Shown: in pieces, positions 46,707-56,498 of the stretch | Layout of the letters: the number at the start of each line of letters is the position of its first letter | Position numbering within the stretch: the stretch's first letter is position 1 | Assembly (NCBI RefSeq): GCF_000711235.1 | Contig: NZ_JOMI01000002.1 | Span: 248,001-312,000 of the forward strand | From: Prevotella sp. 10(H) | GTDB lineage: Bacteria; Bacteroidota; Bacteroidia; Bacteroidales; Dysgonomonadaceae | Reading direction: 5' to 3' | DNA: 64,000 nt | Notes under the pieces: generated by a model | What the model was told of the DNA's origin: nothing | The model's input: the letters and a program-made list of their open reading frames with translations, nothing else | Databases searched by the model: none | Position numbers and translations under genes: made by a program

Positions 46707-47345
46707 ATGTTATCAGTGCCAATGGCATATGTCAGAGAAGACGATTACTCATCAGTGATCGGGGCTTTGAAGCATGCAGACGAAAATAAGATTTCCTGTG
46801 TAAATTCGCCGCAACTATATCCAGCAATTCCGAAAGTAATATTTAAGATTCTGCACAACGACACACATCTCTTTCTGCAATACTTTGTAGAAGAAGATGA
46901 AATTCTGGCAGAGGTTACAGAAGATAACGACCGGGTGTGCACCGATTCATGCATTGAGTTCTTCGTCTCTTTCGGAGCGCCTTATTATTACAATCTGGAA
47001 GTTTCCTGCATCGGAACTGCTATGATGGCTTACAGGGAAATGGGAGAAGAAAAAGTTTATGCACCGATGGAAGTCCTAGCATCGATTAAACGCTATCCGA
47101 GTCAGGGTCGCGAACCTTTTGGTAAAATCAGAGGCGATTTTAAATGGGATATACTGCTTATCATTCCGGTGTCGGCATTCTGGCAATCGGGATTAGAATC
47201 GTTTAAAGGAGTAAAAGCAGAAGCAAATTTTTATAAATGTGGCGATAATCTGACGCTTCCCCATTACCTGTCATGGCAGCGGATAAAGTCGGAAAGTCCT
47301 AATTTTCACCTGCCTGCTTTCTTTGGCGAAATACATTTTGAATAA
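46707..47345 (+). CDS. CBM9-like domain protein
   Basis: 212 aa, beta-sandwich resembling carbohydrate-binding module family 9: LYPAIPKVIFKILHNDTHLFLQYFVEEDE, then VCTDSCIEFFVSF and KWDILLIIPVSAFW. No signal peptide is visible, so it may be intracellular or a detached module. Ligand unknown. Confidence 0.75.
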   Translation: MLSVPMAYVREDDYSSVIGALKHADENKISCVNSPQLYPAIPKVIFKILHNDTHLFLQYFVEEDEILAEVTEDNDRVCTDSCIEFFVSFGAPYYYNLEVSCIGTAMMAYREMGEEKVYAPMEVLASIKRYPSQGREPFGKIRGDFKWDILLIIPVSAFWQSGLESFKGVKAEANFYKCGDNLTLPHYLSWQRIKSESPNFHLPAFFGEIHFE

Positions 47346-47436
47346 AAATTCACAATAGCAGCTAAAGTGCATTATTTTAACAAGATACATCCTTTATTTT
47401 TGTGTTAAAAATGCTTTCATCGTATTGATTTTTTTT

Positions 47437-47444
47437 TATCTTTG
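47437..47444 (+). promoter_or_regulatory. -7 box of the DUF47-pit operon
   Basis: TATCTTTG, 61 bp before ATG 47505. The open frame upstream of that ATG lies over this box and is therefore not coding. Confidence 0.6.
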
Positions 47445-47504
47445 CATGCGCTTAGGAGAGCGGAATTTCCGCAGACCCGTCAAATATGGATATATTTAAT
47501 TTTT

Positions 47505-48152
47505 ATGAAAAATAATTTCTTCGATAGGTTCAAGCCTAAAGAAAACAAGTTCTTTCCTTTAATGAGTGAAATGGCTCAGGTAATTCTGGCCGCGTCTGAT
47601 CTGATCATCGAATGTGTTCAGGTAACAAGCCACAACGAAGCTGTGGATTATTACAAAAAGATCAAAGAGCAGGAACGGAAAGCCGATGCCATTCAAAACC
47701 AGATTTTTGAAGAGTTAAATGAAACGTTTATCACCCCATTCGACAGGGAAGATATCAATCACCTGTCGTCAACAATGGATGATGTAACCGATCTGATCAA
47801 CAGTTGTGCAAAACGTATTATGCTTTACAGCCCTAAGGTAATGCCCGAGGCAGCAACACGTCTGGCAATGTTTGTCCGCGAGTCGGCCGGTTTCCTTGTG
47901 CAGGCGATAGACGAACTGGATGTATTGAGAAAAAGTACCGTAAACATCAAAGAATACTGTGAGCAGTTGGGCGTTGTGGAAAAGAAAGCCGACGATGTTT
48001 ACGAGCATTTCCTTATCGACCTGTTCGAAAATGAAACGGATGCCATCGAAGTGATTAAGCTGAAAGATATTCTTCACGAGCTCGAACGGGCCACAGACGC
48101 ATCCGAAGCCGTAGGGAAGATTATTAAAACAATGATTGTAAAGTATTCATAA
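47505..48152 (+). CDS. DUF47/PhoU-like phosphate transport regulator
   Basis: 215 aa all-helical protein of the TIGR00153 family. Heptads such as EQERKADAIQNQIFEELNETFITPFDREDI and EKKADDVYEHFLIDLFENETD (metal-cluster binding in PhoU-like proteins) repeat twice. Start at ATG 47505 (MKNNFFDRFKPKENKF). It sits 12 bp before pit, the standard pairing, and probably controls Pit activity. Confidence 0.93.
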   Translation: MKNNFFDRFKPKENKFFPLMSEMAQVILAASDLIIECVQVTSHNEAVDYYKKIKEQERKADAIQNQIFEELNETFITPFDREDINHLSSTMDDVTDLINSCAKRIMLYSPKVMPEAATRLAMFVRESAGFLVQAIDELDVLRKSTVNIKEYCEQLGVVEKKADDVYEHFLIDLFENETDAIEVIKLKDILHELERATDASEAVGKIIKTMIVKYS

Positions 48153-48164
48153 CCAATACAACAG

Positions 48165-49205
48165 ATGACATTACTGATAATAATTATTGTTTTAGCAATA
48201 GTTTTCGATTTCATTAATGGATTTCACGATGCAGCTAACTCGATAGCAACCGTCGTATCCACAAAAGTTCTTACTCCCACACAAGCCGTTATCTGGGCGG
48301 CATTCTTCAACTTTGTAGCCTATTTTATCGCCAAATTTATAATCGGAGGTTTCGGTATTGCCGATACTGTATCCAAAACGGTGGATATGAGTTTTATAGC
48401 CAATCCTTCGCATGTGATTATTGCCGGACTGGTTGCAGCCATCGTATGGAACCTGATTACATGGTGGCTGGGTATACCTTCTTCGTCATCTCACACCCTT
48501 ATCGGTGGATTTGCAGGTGCAGGTATAGCAGCATCGGGATTTCAGGCGGTACATGCCGGAGTTATCGGCGTGATCGCTGCATTTATTGTTATTGCACCGC
48601 TTATAGGTATGGTCGGTGGTAATATGATTACTTTACTTACCTTACATCTGGTGAAAAAGGCCAAGCCCGGAAAAGCCGACCGATGGTTTAAGAATTTGCA
48701 GCTTATATCTTCCGCCATGCTCAGTATAGGGCACGGGTTGAACGACTCGCAGAAAGTAATGGGTATTATTGCTGCGGCATTGATTGCCTTTACGCAGACG
48801 AATCCCGATGTACATCCGTGGCTGTATATGAATTCCATGGATGATATGCACGACTGGGTGCCGATAGCCTGTTTTACAGCAATAGCATTCGGTACGGTTT
48901 GCGGCGGATGGAAGATCATGAAGACAATGGGTAACCGTATCACCAAAATAACACCTATCGAAGGATTCTGTGCCCAGACAGCAGGTTCACTGACTTTATT
49001 TATAACCGAAATACTGCACGTGCCTGTAAGTACAACGCACGTTATCACCGGTAGTATTATCGGGGTAGGCTCTGTGAAACGTTTGTCGGCAGTGCGTTGG
49101 GGTGTTACGAAAGACCTGCTTGTAGCATGGATTCTTACTATTCCTGTGAGTGCGGTAATGGCAATGCTTTGCTATTACGGACTCGGACTGCTCATAACAG
49201 ATTGA
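48165..49205 (+). CDS. pit: Low-affinity inorganic phosphate transporter Pit
   Basis: 346 aa, about ten membrane helices. Signature DFINGFHDAANSIATVVSTK near residues 14-33 and its inverted counterpart LSIGHGLNDSQKVMGII in the second half, plus GIPSSSSHTLIGG and VPVSTTHVITGSI. Imports phosphate with a cation. Confidence 0.95.
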   Translation: MTLLIIIIVLAIVFDFINGFHDAANSIATVVSTKVLTPTQAVIWAAFFNFVAYFIAKFIIGGFGIADTVSKTVDMSFIANPSHVIIAGLVAAIVWNLITWWLGIPSSSSHTLIGGFAGAGIAASGFQAVHAGVIGVIAAFIVIAPLIGMVGGNMITLLTLHLVKKAKPGKADRWFKNLQLISSAMLSIGHGLNDSQKVMGIIAAALIAFTQTNPDVHPWLYMNSMDDMHDWVPIACFTAIAFGTVCGGWKIMKTMGNRITKITPIEGFCAQTAGSLTLFITEILHVPVSTTHVITGSIIGVGSVKRLSAVRWGVTKDLLVAWILTIPVSAVMAMLCYYGLGLLITD

Positions 49206-49249
49206 TATAAAAAAACAATCACACAGGCGCAACTACATAATATATTGCA

Positions 49250-49257
49250 TAATTTTG
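49250..49257 (+). promoter_or_regulatory. -7 box of the acyltransferase gene
   Basis: TAATTTTG, 29 bp before ATG 49286. Confidence 0.5.
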
Positions 49258-49285
49258 TAGATTAATTTATGCAAAGATTCAGCAT

Positions 49286-50464
49286 ATGAATAAGGAGCAG
49301 GATTCTTCTAAAGTTCTTGCAAAGGATAATAAGATATACTTTCCAAATCTCAATGGATTGCGATTCTTCGCGGCTTTCGTTGTCCTTTTGGGGCATCTGG
49401 AGCAGATGAAGGAATATTATCTGGATATAGAGCCCTACCAGTTTCTTAAAAACCCCGATTCGGGGCAACTGGGAGTGATTTTATTCTTTGCCTTGAGCGG
49501 TTTCCTTATTACTTATCTGTTGCTTCTCGAAGAAGATAAGACAAAGACAATTTCCATTAAGGATTTTTATATCAGGCGCGTACTGCGTATATGGCCGTTA
49601 TATTATTTCCTTATTTTGCTGGTTTTCTTTGTGCTGAGATATATCCCGTTCTTCGAACTGCCTCATGTGGATGTCGACAATGCCTATTCACCGCGGAATC
49701 TTATGCTTTATCTGATGATTCTTCCGAATGTGGTTATTCACGCATTCGAATCCGTCATTCCATATATAGGCCATTCGTGGTCGATAGGGGTAGAGGAGCA
49801 GTTTTATATTATCTGGCCGCTATTGATGAAGTTCGTGAAGAAGAAAGAACGGCTGCTTATCGGTGTCATAGTTGTTTATCTACTGATGAAATACGCTCTA
49901 TTACCTGTCCTGCACGATGTTACAGGGAATTATCATCTTTATCTTTTCTATAAGATATGGAATAAGTTTAGTATCAGTTGCATGGCTATCGGCGGCTTGT
50001 TTGCTGTGTGGCATTATAAGAAAAGAGCGATAGTCAAAGTATTGTACAACCCGATTTTGAACTGGTGTATTGTATTGTTTTTATGTACGACGCTTTTCAC
50101 TACTTTCCGCCTGCCATACCTGAATTATGAATTCTTTGCCTTGCTATTCGGTATATTGATATTGAATATGGCGACCAATCCCAATCCTATCATAAATTTC
50201 GAGAACCGTGTATTTAATTATCTGGGTAAGATATCATACGGTTTGTATATGTATCACATTATTTGTGTGGTTATAGCTGTGAAATTATTAGCCTATTTAG
50301 GTATCTATGCATGGGAAATTCAGGTGATTTTCTCACTTGGGATTACAGTACTGGTATCGAGCCTGTCTTATTACGGCTTCGAACAGCGTTTTATCCGTAT
50401 GAAAGGCCGTTTCTCAAAGATATTGAGCGGTGACAATGCTGCCATTGGTAAAAAAGATGAATAA
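49286..50464 (+). CDS. Acyltransferase 3 family membrane protein (OafA/YrhL-like)
   Basis: 392 aa, about ten helices. NLNGLRFFAAFVVLLGHLEQ with the active-site histidine (near residue 31), RRVLRIWPLYYF, and IGHSWSIGVEEQFYIIWP are the family motifs. It transfers acyl groups to surface polysaccharides or lipids; target unknown. It stands alone between pit and rpsA, so no pathway can be inferred from context. Confidence 0.92.
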   Translation: MNKEQDSSKVLAKDNKIYFPNLNGLRFFAAFVVLLGHLEQMKEYYLDIEPYQFLKNPDSGQLGVILFFALSGFLITYLLLLEEDKTKTISIKDFYIRRVLRIWPLYYFLILLVFFVLRYIPFFELPHVDVDNAYSPRNLMLYLMILPNVVIHAFESVIPYIGHSWSIGVEEQFYIIWPLLMKFVKKKERLLIGVIVVYLLMKYALLPVLHDVTGNYHLYLFYKIWNKFSISCMAIGGLFAVWHYKKRAIVKVLYNPILNWCIVLFLCTTLFTTFRLPYLNYEFFALLFGILILNMATNPNPIINFENRVFNYLGKISYGLYMYHIICVVIAVKLLAYLGIYAWEIQVIFSLGITVLVSSLSYYGFEQRFIRMKGRFSKILSGDNAAIGKKDE

Positions 50465-50477
50465 TTTATACCCTCCT

Positions 50478-50509
50478 ATTGCTTTATATCCTGAAAAACA
50501 ATATCTTTG
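50478..50509 (+). promoter_or_regulatory. Promoter of rpsA
   Basis: TTG near 50479-50481 and TATCTTTG at 50502-50509, spaced 20 nt, ATG 72 nt downstream of the -7 box. Confidence 0.65.
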
Positions 50510-50581
50510 CACCGCTTTTAAAGCAAAAAATGTTTAACTTTTTAATGATACTGATCAGGACAGGCGCCAGATCGAATTTGA

Positions 50582-52384
50582 ATGATTGATAATTTAAAAA
50601 ATGTACAGCCGGTTGCAGACTTCGACTGGGATGCGTACGAAATGGGAGACTCTTACACAGGTAAGAGCAAAGACGAATTAGTAGAAACCTATGACCAGTC
50701 GTTGAACAAAGTAAACGATAAAGAAGTGGTAATGGGTAAAGTAACTGCTATGAACAAACGCGAAGTTGTTGTTAATATCGGTTACAAATCAGACGGTGTT
50801 GTTTCGATGAATGAATTCCGTTACAATCCTGATCTGAAAATCGGCGACGAAGTAGAAGTATACATCGAAAGCCAGGAAGATAAAAAAGGACAGTTGATCC
50901 TTTCTCACAAGAAAGCCCGTGCTACACGTTCTTGGGATCGTGTTAACGAAGCTCTTGAAAAAGATGAAATCATCAAAGGTTACATCAAATGCCGCACTAA
51001 GGGTGGTATGATCGTTGACGTATTCGGTATCGAAGCATTCTTGCCGGGTTCTCAGATCGACGTGAAACCAATCCGCGACTACGATGTATTCGTTGGTAAG
51101 ACTATGGAATTCAAAGTGGTGAAAATCAACCACGAATTCAAAAACGTTGTTGTTTCACACAAGGCTCTTATCGAAGCTGAACTTGAACAACAGAAGAAAG
51201 ACATTATTTCGAAACTTGAAAAAGGTCAGGTACTTGAAGGTACAGTTAAGAACATCACTTCTTACGGTGTGTTTATCGACCTTGGCGGCGTAGACGGACT
51301 TATCCACATCACAGACCTTTCTTGGGGACGCGTTCAGCATCCTGAAGAAGTGGTTAAACTGGATGAGAAAATCAACGTTGTTATTCTTGACTTCGACGAT
51401 GATAAAAAACGTATCGCTCTTGGCTTGAAACAGCTTACTCCTCATCCATGGGATGCTCTTAGCTCCGAACTTAAAGTTGGCGATAGAGTGAAAGGTAAAG
51501 TTGTCGTTATGGCTGATTACGGTGCATTTATCGAAATCGCTCCGGGTGTAGAAGGCTTGATCCACGTATCGGAAATGAGCTGGGCTCAACACTTGCGCAG
51601 TGCACAGGACTTTATGAAAGTTGGCGACGAAGTAGAAGCTGTAGTGCTTACACTTGATCGTGACGAACGTAAAATGTCATTGGGTATCAAACAACTGAAA
51701 CCGGATCCATGGGAAAATATCGAAGAAAAATATCCTGTGGGAAGCAAACATACAGCTAAAGTACGCAACTTCACTAACTTCGGCGTATTCGCTGAAATAG
51801 AAGAAGGCGTAGACGGCCTGATCCACATTTCTGACCTTTCTTGGACTAAGAAAATCAAACACCCTAGCGAAGTTACTTCTATAGGTGCCGATATCGAAGT
51901 TCAGGTGCTTGAAATCGACAAAGAAAACCGTCGTTTGAGCCTTGGTCACAAACAACTTGAAGAAAACCCTTGGGATGTATTCGAAACTATCTTTACAGTA
52001 GGTTCTATCCACGAAGGTACAGTTGTGGAAATGGTTGACAAAGGTGCTGTAATCTCTCTTCCTTACGGTGTTGAAGGTTTCGCAACTCCAAAACACTTAG
52101 TGAAAGAAGACGGTACTCAGGCTAAAGTGGACGAAAAATTAGACTTCAAAGTAATCGAATTCAACAAAGACTCTAAGAGAATTATCGTTTCTCACAGCCG
52201 CGTGTTCGAAGACGAAAGACCTGAAGCTAAAGAAGCTGCAGCTGAGAAGAAAGCAAGAAAAGCTGCTAAGAAAGAAAAAGACGAAACAGTTAGCCAGTCA
52301 TCCAGTATGGAAAAAACCACATTGGGCGACATCGAAGAACTAGCTGCTTTGAAAGAAAAACTTTCAAGTGGTGATGCCAAATAA
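50582..52384 (+). CDS. rpsA: 30S ribosomal protein S1
   Basis: 600 aa with six S1 RNA-binding domains starting near residues 49, 134, 219, 304, 391 and 477. Domains 3-5 are the most canonical (GTVKNITSYGVFIDLGGVDG, GLIHVSEMSW, GLIHISDLSW). An alanine/lysine-rich tail follows. S1 unfolds and holds mRNA on the 30S subunit. It is particularly relevant in a phylum that rarely uses SD sequences. Last conserved gene before the acquired island. Confidence 0.97.
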   Translation: MIDNLKNVQPVADFDWDAYEMGDSYTGKSKDELVETYDQSLNKVNDKEVVMGKVTAMNKREVVVNIGYKSDGVVSMNEFRYNPDLKIGDEVEVYIESQEDKKGQLILSHKKARATRSWDRVNEALEKDEIIKGYIKCRTKGGMIVDVFGIEAFLPGSQIDVKPIRDYDVFVGKTMEFKVVKINHEFKNVVVSHKALIEAELEQQKKDIISKLEKGQVLEGTVKNITSYGVFIDLGGVDGLIHITDLSWGRVQHPEEVVKLDEKINVVILDFDDDKKRIALGLKQLTPHPWDALSSELKVGDRVKGKVVVMADYGAFIEIAPGVEGLIHVSEMSWAQHLRSAQDFMKVGDEVEAVVLTLDRDERKMSLGIKQLKPDPWENIEEKYPVGSKHTAKVRNFTNFGVFAEIEEGVDGLIHISDLSWTKKIKHPSEVTSIGADIEVQVLEIDKENRRLSLGHKQLEENPWDVFETIFTVGSIHEGTVVEMVDKGAVISLPYGVEGFATPKHLVKEDGTQAKVDEKLDFKVIEFNKDSKRIIVSHSRVFEDERPEAKEAAAEKKARKAAKKEKDETVSQSSSMEKTTLGDIEELAALKEKLSSGDAK

Positions 52385-52407
52385 GCATTGAAATATTATT
52401 ATAATAG

Positions 52408-52440
52408 AAGAGGGTAGCTATTTTTAGGATAGTCCTTTTC
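52408..52440 (+). repeat. Left copy of the island-flanking inverted repeat
   Basis: Begins AAGAGGGTAGCTATTTTTAG. The same sequence with a few differences occurs inverted at 61224-61257. About 30 of 36 positions match allowing single-base gaps. Its own hairpin potential is weak (8-bp stem with two wobble pairs) and no T-run follows. Confidence 0.75.
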
Positions 52441-52569
52441 AAGAGTAATAGACTGTATATCAGATGTAGATATTTGTGGTTTTAGCCATATCCTGCATAT
52501 GTTTCTACATAATGGCTTGGTTATTACTACAATTTTATAAATACAAATATATACAGTTTGTTTTAATCT

Positions 52570-52618
52570 AAAAGCCTATAGATGAAAAGATTTTGAAGTC
52601 TTACATTTATAGGCTTTT
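52570..52618. terminator. Terminator hairpin before the island
   Basis: 11-bp stem AAAAGCCTATA / TATAGGCTTTT with an internal 27-nt part that has its own small pairings. A T-run on the plus-strand side continues TTTTTGCTTTTG. Could end rpsA transcription or, read from the other side, that of the R-M genes. Confidence 0.8.
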
Positions 52619-52714
52619 TGCTTTTGTTTGCTTGGAAATTATTTTTCTACATAACTAATTTCGCTTTAGTTGGTTGTAGTGAATGGAAGTAAAAAAATAA
52701 GCTATTGGTAATAC

Positions 52715-53425
52715 TCAGTTCTGTTGTTCTGAAAAATCAATCCATAAATGTCTCAATTGGATATTATCATCATATACTCGATATGAAATAGAAGAATAAC
52801 TAGACAAAGTATCGTTCTCGTTATTTATCACAAGTAAGTCATTCTCTAGCCAAGTTAATTTATCATCATTTGCGTTCTTAATTTGCTCCTGTATCCAATT
52901 ATTTACTTTTTGAATCCAATACTTTGGAGAATCTGTCTGAATATATCCTATAATTCCAGCATAAACAACATCCTTGCCATGACGTCCATTCTTAAAACGT
53001 TCGATACCTCCTGAATTTTTTACACATTTATTATTTTGATATTCTCCACAAACATATTCCTTCTCTCTGTTTTTAGGTAGTTTAGAGTTTAATCTTTTAG
53101 CTTCAAATTTAATCAGTGAAGGAGAATCATCATCAATATTATTCTCTTGAGCATATGCATGAGTTCCAAATACAGCAAAATCTGTTGATGTATTTTCTTT
53201 ATCATCTTCAATATTTTGATGATGAAAATAAAATGGATATTCAGACGGTTTTTTAGAATTCAGAGTTTTACAAAGTCTATTTGTTATCGCATTTTCATTT
53301 TCGTCATTTTTACCTTTAAAACCAATTAAAATCAGTGATAAGTAGTCATAAACCTTGTTGATTATAGTATTGTCAGGAGCACTACTTAATGTACCAAATG
53401 TATTATTTATTATTTCTCGCATCAC
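52715..53425 (-). CDS. Putative restriction endonuclease partner (PD-(D/E)XK-like)
   Basis: 236 aa. A likely nuclease core is STDFAVFGT, followed after about 20 residues by LIKFEAKRLN, giving the D...ExK pattern of PD-(D/E)XK enzymes near residues 82-110. The following GIERFKNGRHGKDVVYAGIIGYIQ is of the helical-strand type seen after such cores. No family was recognised with certainty. Its start overlaps the end of the methyltransferase gene by 4 bp, so the two are translationally coupled. It is AT-rich compared with rpsA next door, as expected for a transferred gene. Confidence 0.6.
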   Translation of the reverse strand: MMREIINNTFGTLSSAPDNTIINKVYDYLSLILIGFKGKNDENENAITNRLCKTLNSKKPSEYPFYFHHQNIEDDKENTSTDFAVFGTHAYAQENNIDDDSPSLIKFEAKRLNSKLPKNREKEYVCGEYQNNKCVKNSGGIERFKNGRHGKDVVYAGIIGYIQTDSPKYWIQKVNNWIQEQIKNANDDKLTWLENDLLVINNENDTLSSYSSISYRVYDDNIQLRHLWIDFSEQQN

Positions 53426-56400
53426 TTCCCCTGTTTAAATAGATCAACAAATGTTTCATCCGCATCTCTCACAGCAATAGAAGGTAACCAATACCTTCTT
53501 TGATTGGGTTTGTATAAAAATATTACATTTTTATGATATACTTTTACTATTCGTTTAATCCATAAATTATATCCTTGTTTGCTATTTATTAGGTTTTTCA
53601 ATTTAGATTCAATTTCTTCGATAGATGAAGGAATATCTATTTCTGGTTTATCTCCTAAAACAAAGGGATACGCAATAAATTCATTTCCTACAATCGGAGT
53701 GTAAGGTTTGAAATTATCATATATAGAATTAAGAATATCACAATACATTTTCCCATAGACTTCTAATTCTTGGAAATCAACATGAGCTAATACTATGCTC
53801 TTTTCTCCTGCTTTTCTAAAATCTGCATAATAATCAACTATATCATTCAATAATATTTTCTCTATATTATCCAAAGGAATTTGAGGATATGGCAAGTTTA
53901 GAATATCTCCTTTTAAAGGAACACCTTCTCTAGAAGTTAAAACTTGTCCACTTAGTAGCCACATTAAAGGAACACAATTTTCATCTTTTAGATAACTTCC
54001 GAGTTTATGTAAATCTGAAATATCACTTTTAGGTGAGTGGATTCCAAATATTTTATCTTTAAAAGTTAAATATTGATCACTATAAATTACCGGAATGGAT
54101 CTACCAGTTACACTTTCCTTTATTAATAAATGCGGCGGTTGGAATATTTCTTTATTTTTTTTTCGAGGTCTCAAAAAATATTTACTCGTACATATTTCTA
54201 TTTTTGAAATTCCATTCTCTGTAAAACCATCTGTTTCTACATAATTATAGTTTGTGATCCAATCTGCTTTATACCTTTTCTCTAGATTGTTCAGCTCCTT
54301 AATTTCTTCTTCTATTTTATTTTCCTTTAATGAAAGATTTTTAACCCTTTGAATATTTTTTGAATTCGCTGATTCTATCCAACCTTCTGCAACTTTCCAA
54401 TTGTTGTTTTGCACTCTTTCATTCAAGTATTTTCCAACTGTTTGAATATCCTTAGCTGTGATTTTATCTAATAGCTGATGAAGTCTTCCTCCACCCAAAA
54501 AATTTGCCTGCCATACTCCAGGGAGTTTTATTGCTGATTTATAGGGTACCTTATGAATATCATAATGATCAATTTCAAAATCAATTTTTTCACCTGAAGC
54601 TTTTGTTCTTCTAAAAATGTTATGGAAACATGGTTTGCCAGGATTAGCTGCTTTTTCTGCAAAAACAGAGACTACTGCGGGCTTAGCACTAGAACTACTT
54701 CCGATAAATAACTTGGCTCTTAATGATGTAAAATCAAAAATACCCTTAATATAATATTGCTCAAATAAATATTTTCTAAAATCATACGTATTGGTATTAT
54801 ATAAAACAGGACCAGAAGGCAATATTAGACAACAATTTCCTCCCTCACTTAATAATTTGATAGATTGTTCTAGGAATAGTAATGCAATTTGATTGTCTGG
54901 TACAACAGGACGATCCTGATTATTCTCTTTTTCTTGTTTATCTACTGTATTTGCCCAATCAGTAAATTCAGAGTTAAAGGGAGGATTCCCAATTATGAGT
55001 TGAAAATCAGATTTTATTTTTTCTTCTTGTAATGTCTTAAAGAAATCACCTTGATATAAATTACAGCCAATAAGATCATCAAAATGTACATTCCTCCATA
55101 TCTCTCTTGGTGACAATGAATCTAATAAAGCAAGCCCAAGACTGAAATAAGATAGGGTGACAGCTTCATCTTCTAAATCGCAACCGAAAATATTTTTTTG
55201 TAATAAATCTTTAAGCTCTTGAATGTTTTCTTTTTTAGGTCTCTTCCAATTATTTTGAACTCTCCACCATTGAATCATTCTTTTAAAAGCTCCGACAAGA
55301 AAAATTCCAGAGCCACAAGCCGGATCTAAAATTTTAAAATCTTTTTTAGGTTTTTTCAATGGCATGCATTGGTCAATAAGAAACTGAACTAAATATGGAG
55401 GGGTATAGACTACTCCTTTCTTCTTTTGTCCGTTCTCATCAGCTAAAAAATCTTCATATATATGGCTTATTAACTCAATTGGAAGGTAATTAAATTGATA
55501 TAATCGCCAAAGGCTCATTTGCCCTATTCCTTGGTTACCTTCCGCAAAAAATGAAACATCTCCTCTGACAAAATACTGGAAAAGGGTAAGATCTATTTTC
55601 TTTTTGAGCGTTAATAGTTCGTTATCATCCAAATAAAAAATTTGCCCATTAAAATGTTCTTCACTAGAAAGCTCCTTTAGAACATTAACAAACGTATCCA
55701 CATTCTCTAAGACTCCTTCTAATGTTGGATTATGAGGATTGTATGCTTTATAAAATTCGTTAGGATTCAATGCTCCGTTACCATCCTCATCTTTTCTCTC
55801 TTCAAGATACTTTATAAGTATCAGCATCATTAAGATTCGTTTAACTAATGCTGAATTTTCATTTCCTAGACGAGAAATTATATTTGACTTGACATTTTTT
55901 AGTTGGGATAGTAATTGTTCATATGCACCCTCTTCATATTTGAATTGCTTACCTTCATTAGAATCCCAGAATAAACCAGAATCGAATTGACGAACATTAT
56001 AAATATCCAATTTCTGTTGTATATCATCTAACAAATCAATAAAATCATGAGGCGATGTAATAAATTCGCTCCCATCCGTATCCCATTCTGGTTTTTTACC
56101 ACAATTATATATTAGAATTTGAGATGCCCTAATAATGAAACAAAAAGGAACTATTCCTGCATTCCACAATTTATGATGAATATCAGCTTCAGGAGTATTC
56201 AAATTTTGTCCAGACTCATCATAAATATAAATCTGGGGTTTAGGGGGGCGATTGTCATTATAGAATCGAAAATAAACAGCCGTTGCTTCAAATTCGTTAG
56301 CTTGTTCTAATGCTAGAAATAAATCTGGATCATTTTCGTCAGCTCTCTGAGAGACTAAACGCAAACCAGAATATCTATCATTAGACATTCCCAATTTACC

Positions 56401-56439
56401 TAAAGCAGAATGAAATGGTATGTTGGAACCGACACTCAT
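53422..56439 (-). CDS. N6-adenine DNA methyltransferase, Eco57I/TaqI-like (1005 aa)
   Basis: SAM-binding motif I DPACGSGIFLVGAF is at residues 372-385. Catalytic motif IV NPPF is at 485-488, so the target is adenine N6. Residues 1-330 form an N-terminal region with helical bundles (VKRILMMLILIKYLEERK, YEDFLADENGQKKKGVVYTPPYL) like those of type I HsdM and type IIG enzymes. The last 350 residues look like a TaqI-type specificity domain (KIEICTSKYFLRPRKK, FKDKIFGIHSP). No clear nuclease motif was seen in the N-terminus; nuclease activity probably lies in the coupled 236-aa protein. No BREX or DISARM partner genes are present. Confidence 0.85.
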   Translation of the reverse strand: MSVGSNIPFHSALGKLGMSNDRYSGLRLVSQRADENDPDLFLALEQANEFEATAVYFRFYNDNRPPKPQIYIYDESGQNLNTPEADIHHKLWNAGIVPFCFIIRASQILIYNCGKKPEWDTDGSEFITSPHDFIDLLDDIQQKLDIYNVRQFDSGLFWDSNEGKQFKYEEGAYEQLLSQLKNVKSNIISRLGNENSALVKRILMMLILIKYLEERKDEDGNGALNPNEFYKAYNPHNPTLEGVLENVDTFVNVLKELSSEEHFNGQIFYLDDNELLTLKKKIDLTLFQYFVRGDVSFFAEGNQGIGQMSLWRLYQFNYLPIELISHIYEDFLADENGQKKKGVVYTPPYLVQFLIDQCMPLKKPKKDFKILDPACGSGIFLVGAFKRMIQWWRVQNNWKRPKKENIQELKDLLQKNIFGCDLEDEAVTLSYFSLGLALLDSLSPREIWRNVHFDDLIGCNLYQGDFFKTLQEEKIKSDFQLIIGNPPFNSEFTDWANTVDKQEKENNQDRPVVPDNQIALLFLEQSIKLLSEGGNCCLILPSGPVLYNTNTYDFRKYLFEQYYIKGIFDFTSLRAKLFIGSSSSAKPAVVSVFAEKAANPGKPCFHNIFRRTKASGEKIDFEIDHYDIHKVPYKSAIKLPGVWQANFLGGGRLHQLLDKITAKDIQTVGKYLNERVQNNNWKVAEGWIESANSKNIQRVKNLSLKENKIEEEIKELNNLEKRYKADWITNYNYVETDGFTENGISKIEICTSKYFLRPRKKNKEIFQPPHLLIKESVTGRSIPVIYSDQYLTFKDKIFGIHSPKSDISDLHKLGSYLKDENCVPLMWLLSGQVLTSREGVPLKGDILNLPYPQIPLDNIEKILLNDIVDYYADFRKAGEKSIVLAHVDFQELEVYGKMYCDILNSIYDNFKPYTPIVGNEFIAYPFVLGDKPEIDIPSSIEEIESKLKNLINSKQGYNLWIKRIVKVYHKNVIFLYKPNQRRYWLPSIAVRDADETFVDLFKQGK

Positions 56440-56498
56440 TATACTAAATTATTATATAGACGAAATAAGATATTAATAAGCTATTATTTACTTGACAA

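Larger units (their letters stand above)
52385..52714. other. Gap between rpsA and the island
   Basis: 330 bp with no ORF. It contains the left copy of the island-flanking inverted repeat (52408-52440), an AT-rich stretch, and the hairpin at 52570-52618. Confidence 0.7.

Noticed and set aside
47442-47504. N-terminal extension of the DUF47 gene
   Set aside because: The extension covers the consensus -7 box at 47437-47444 and adds residues not seen in the family; ATG 47505 is the natural start.
49591-49953. 120-codon frame inside the acyltransferase gene
   Set aside because: Same-strand shadow frame; the acyltransferase frame is intact and carries the family motifs throughout.
52408-52440. 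Simple intrinsic terminator of rpsA at the left island repeat
   Set aside because: The stem is weak and no T-run follows; the hairpin at 52570-52618 is the better terminator.
52715-56439. BREX (PglX) or DISARM assignment for the methyltransferase locus
   Set aside because: No PglZ, BrxC, BrxL, DrmA or DrmB homologue is present. The methyltransferase is shorter than PglX and is coupled to only one small protein.
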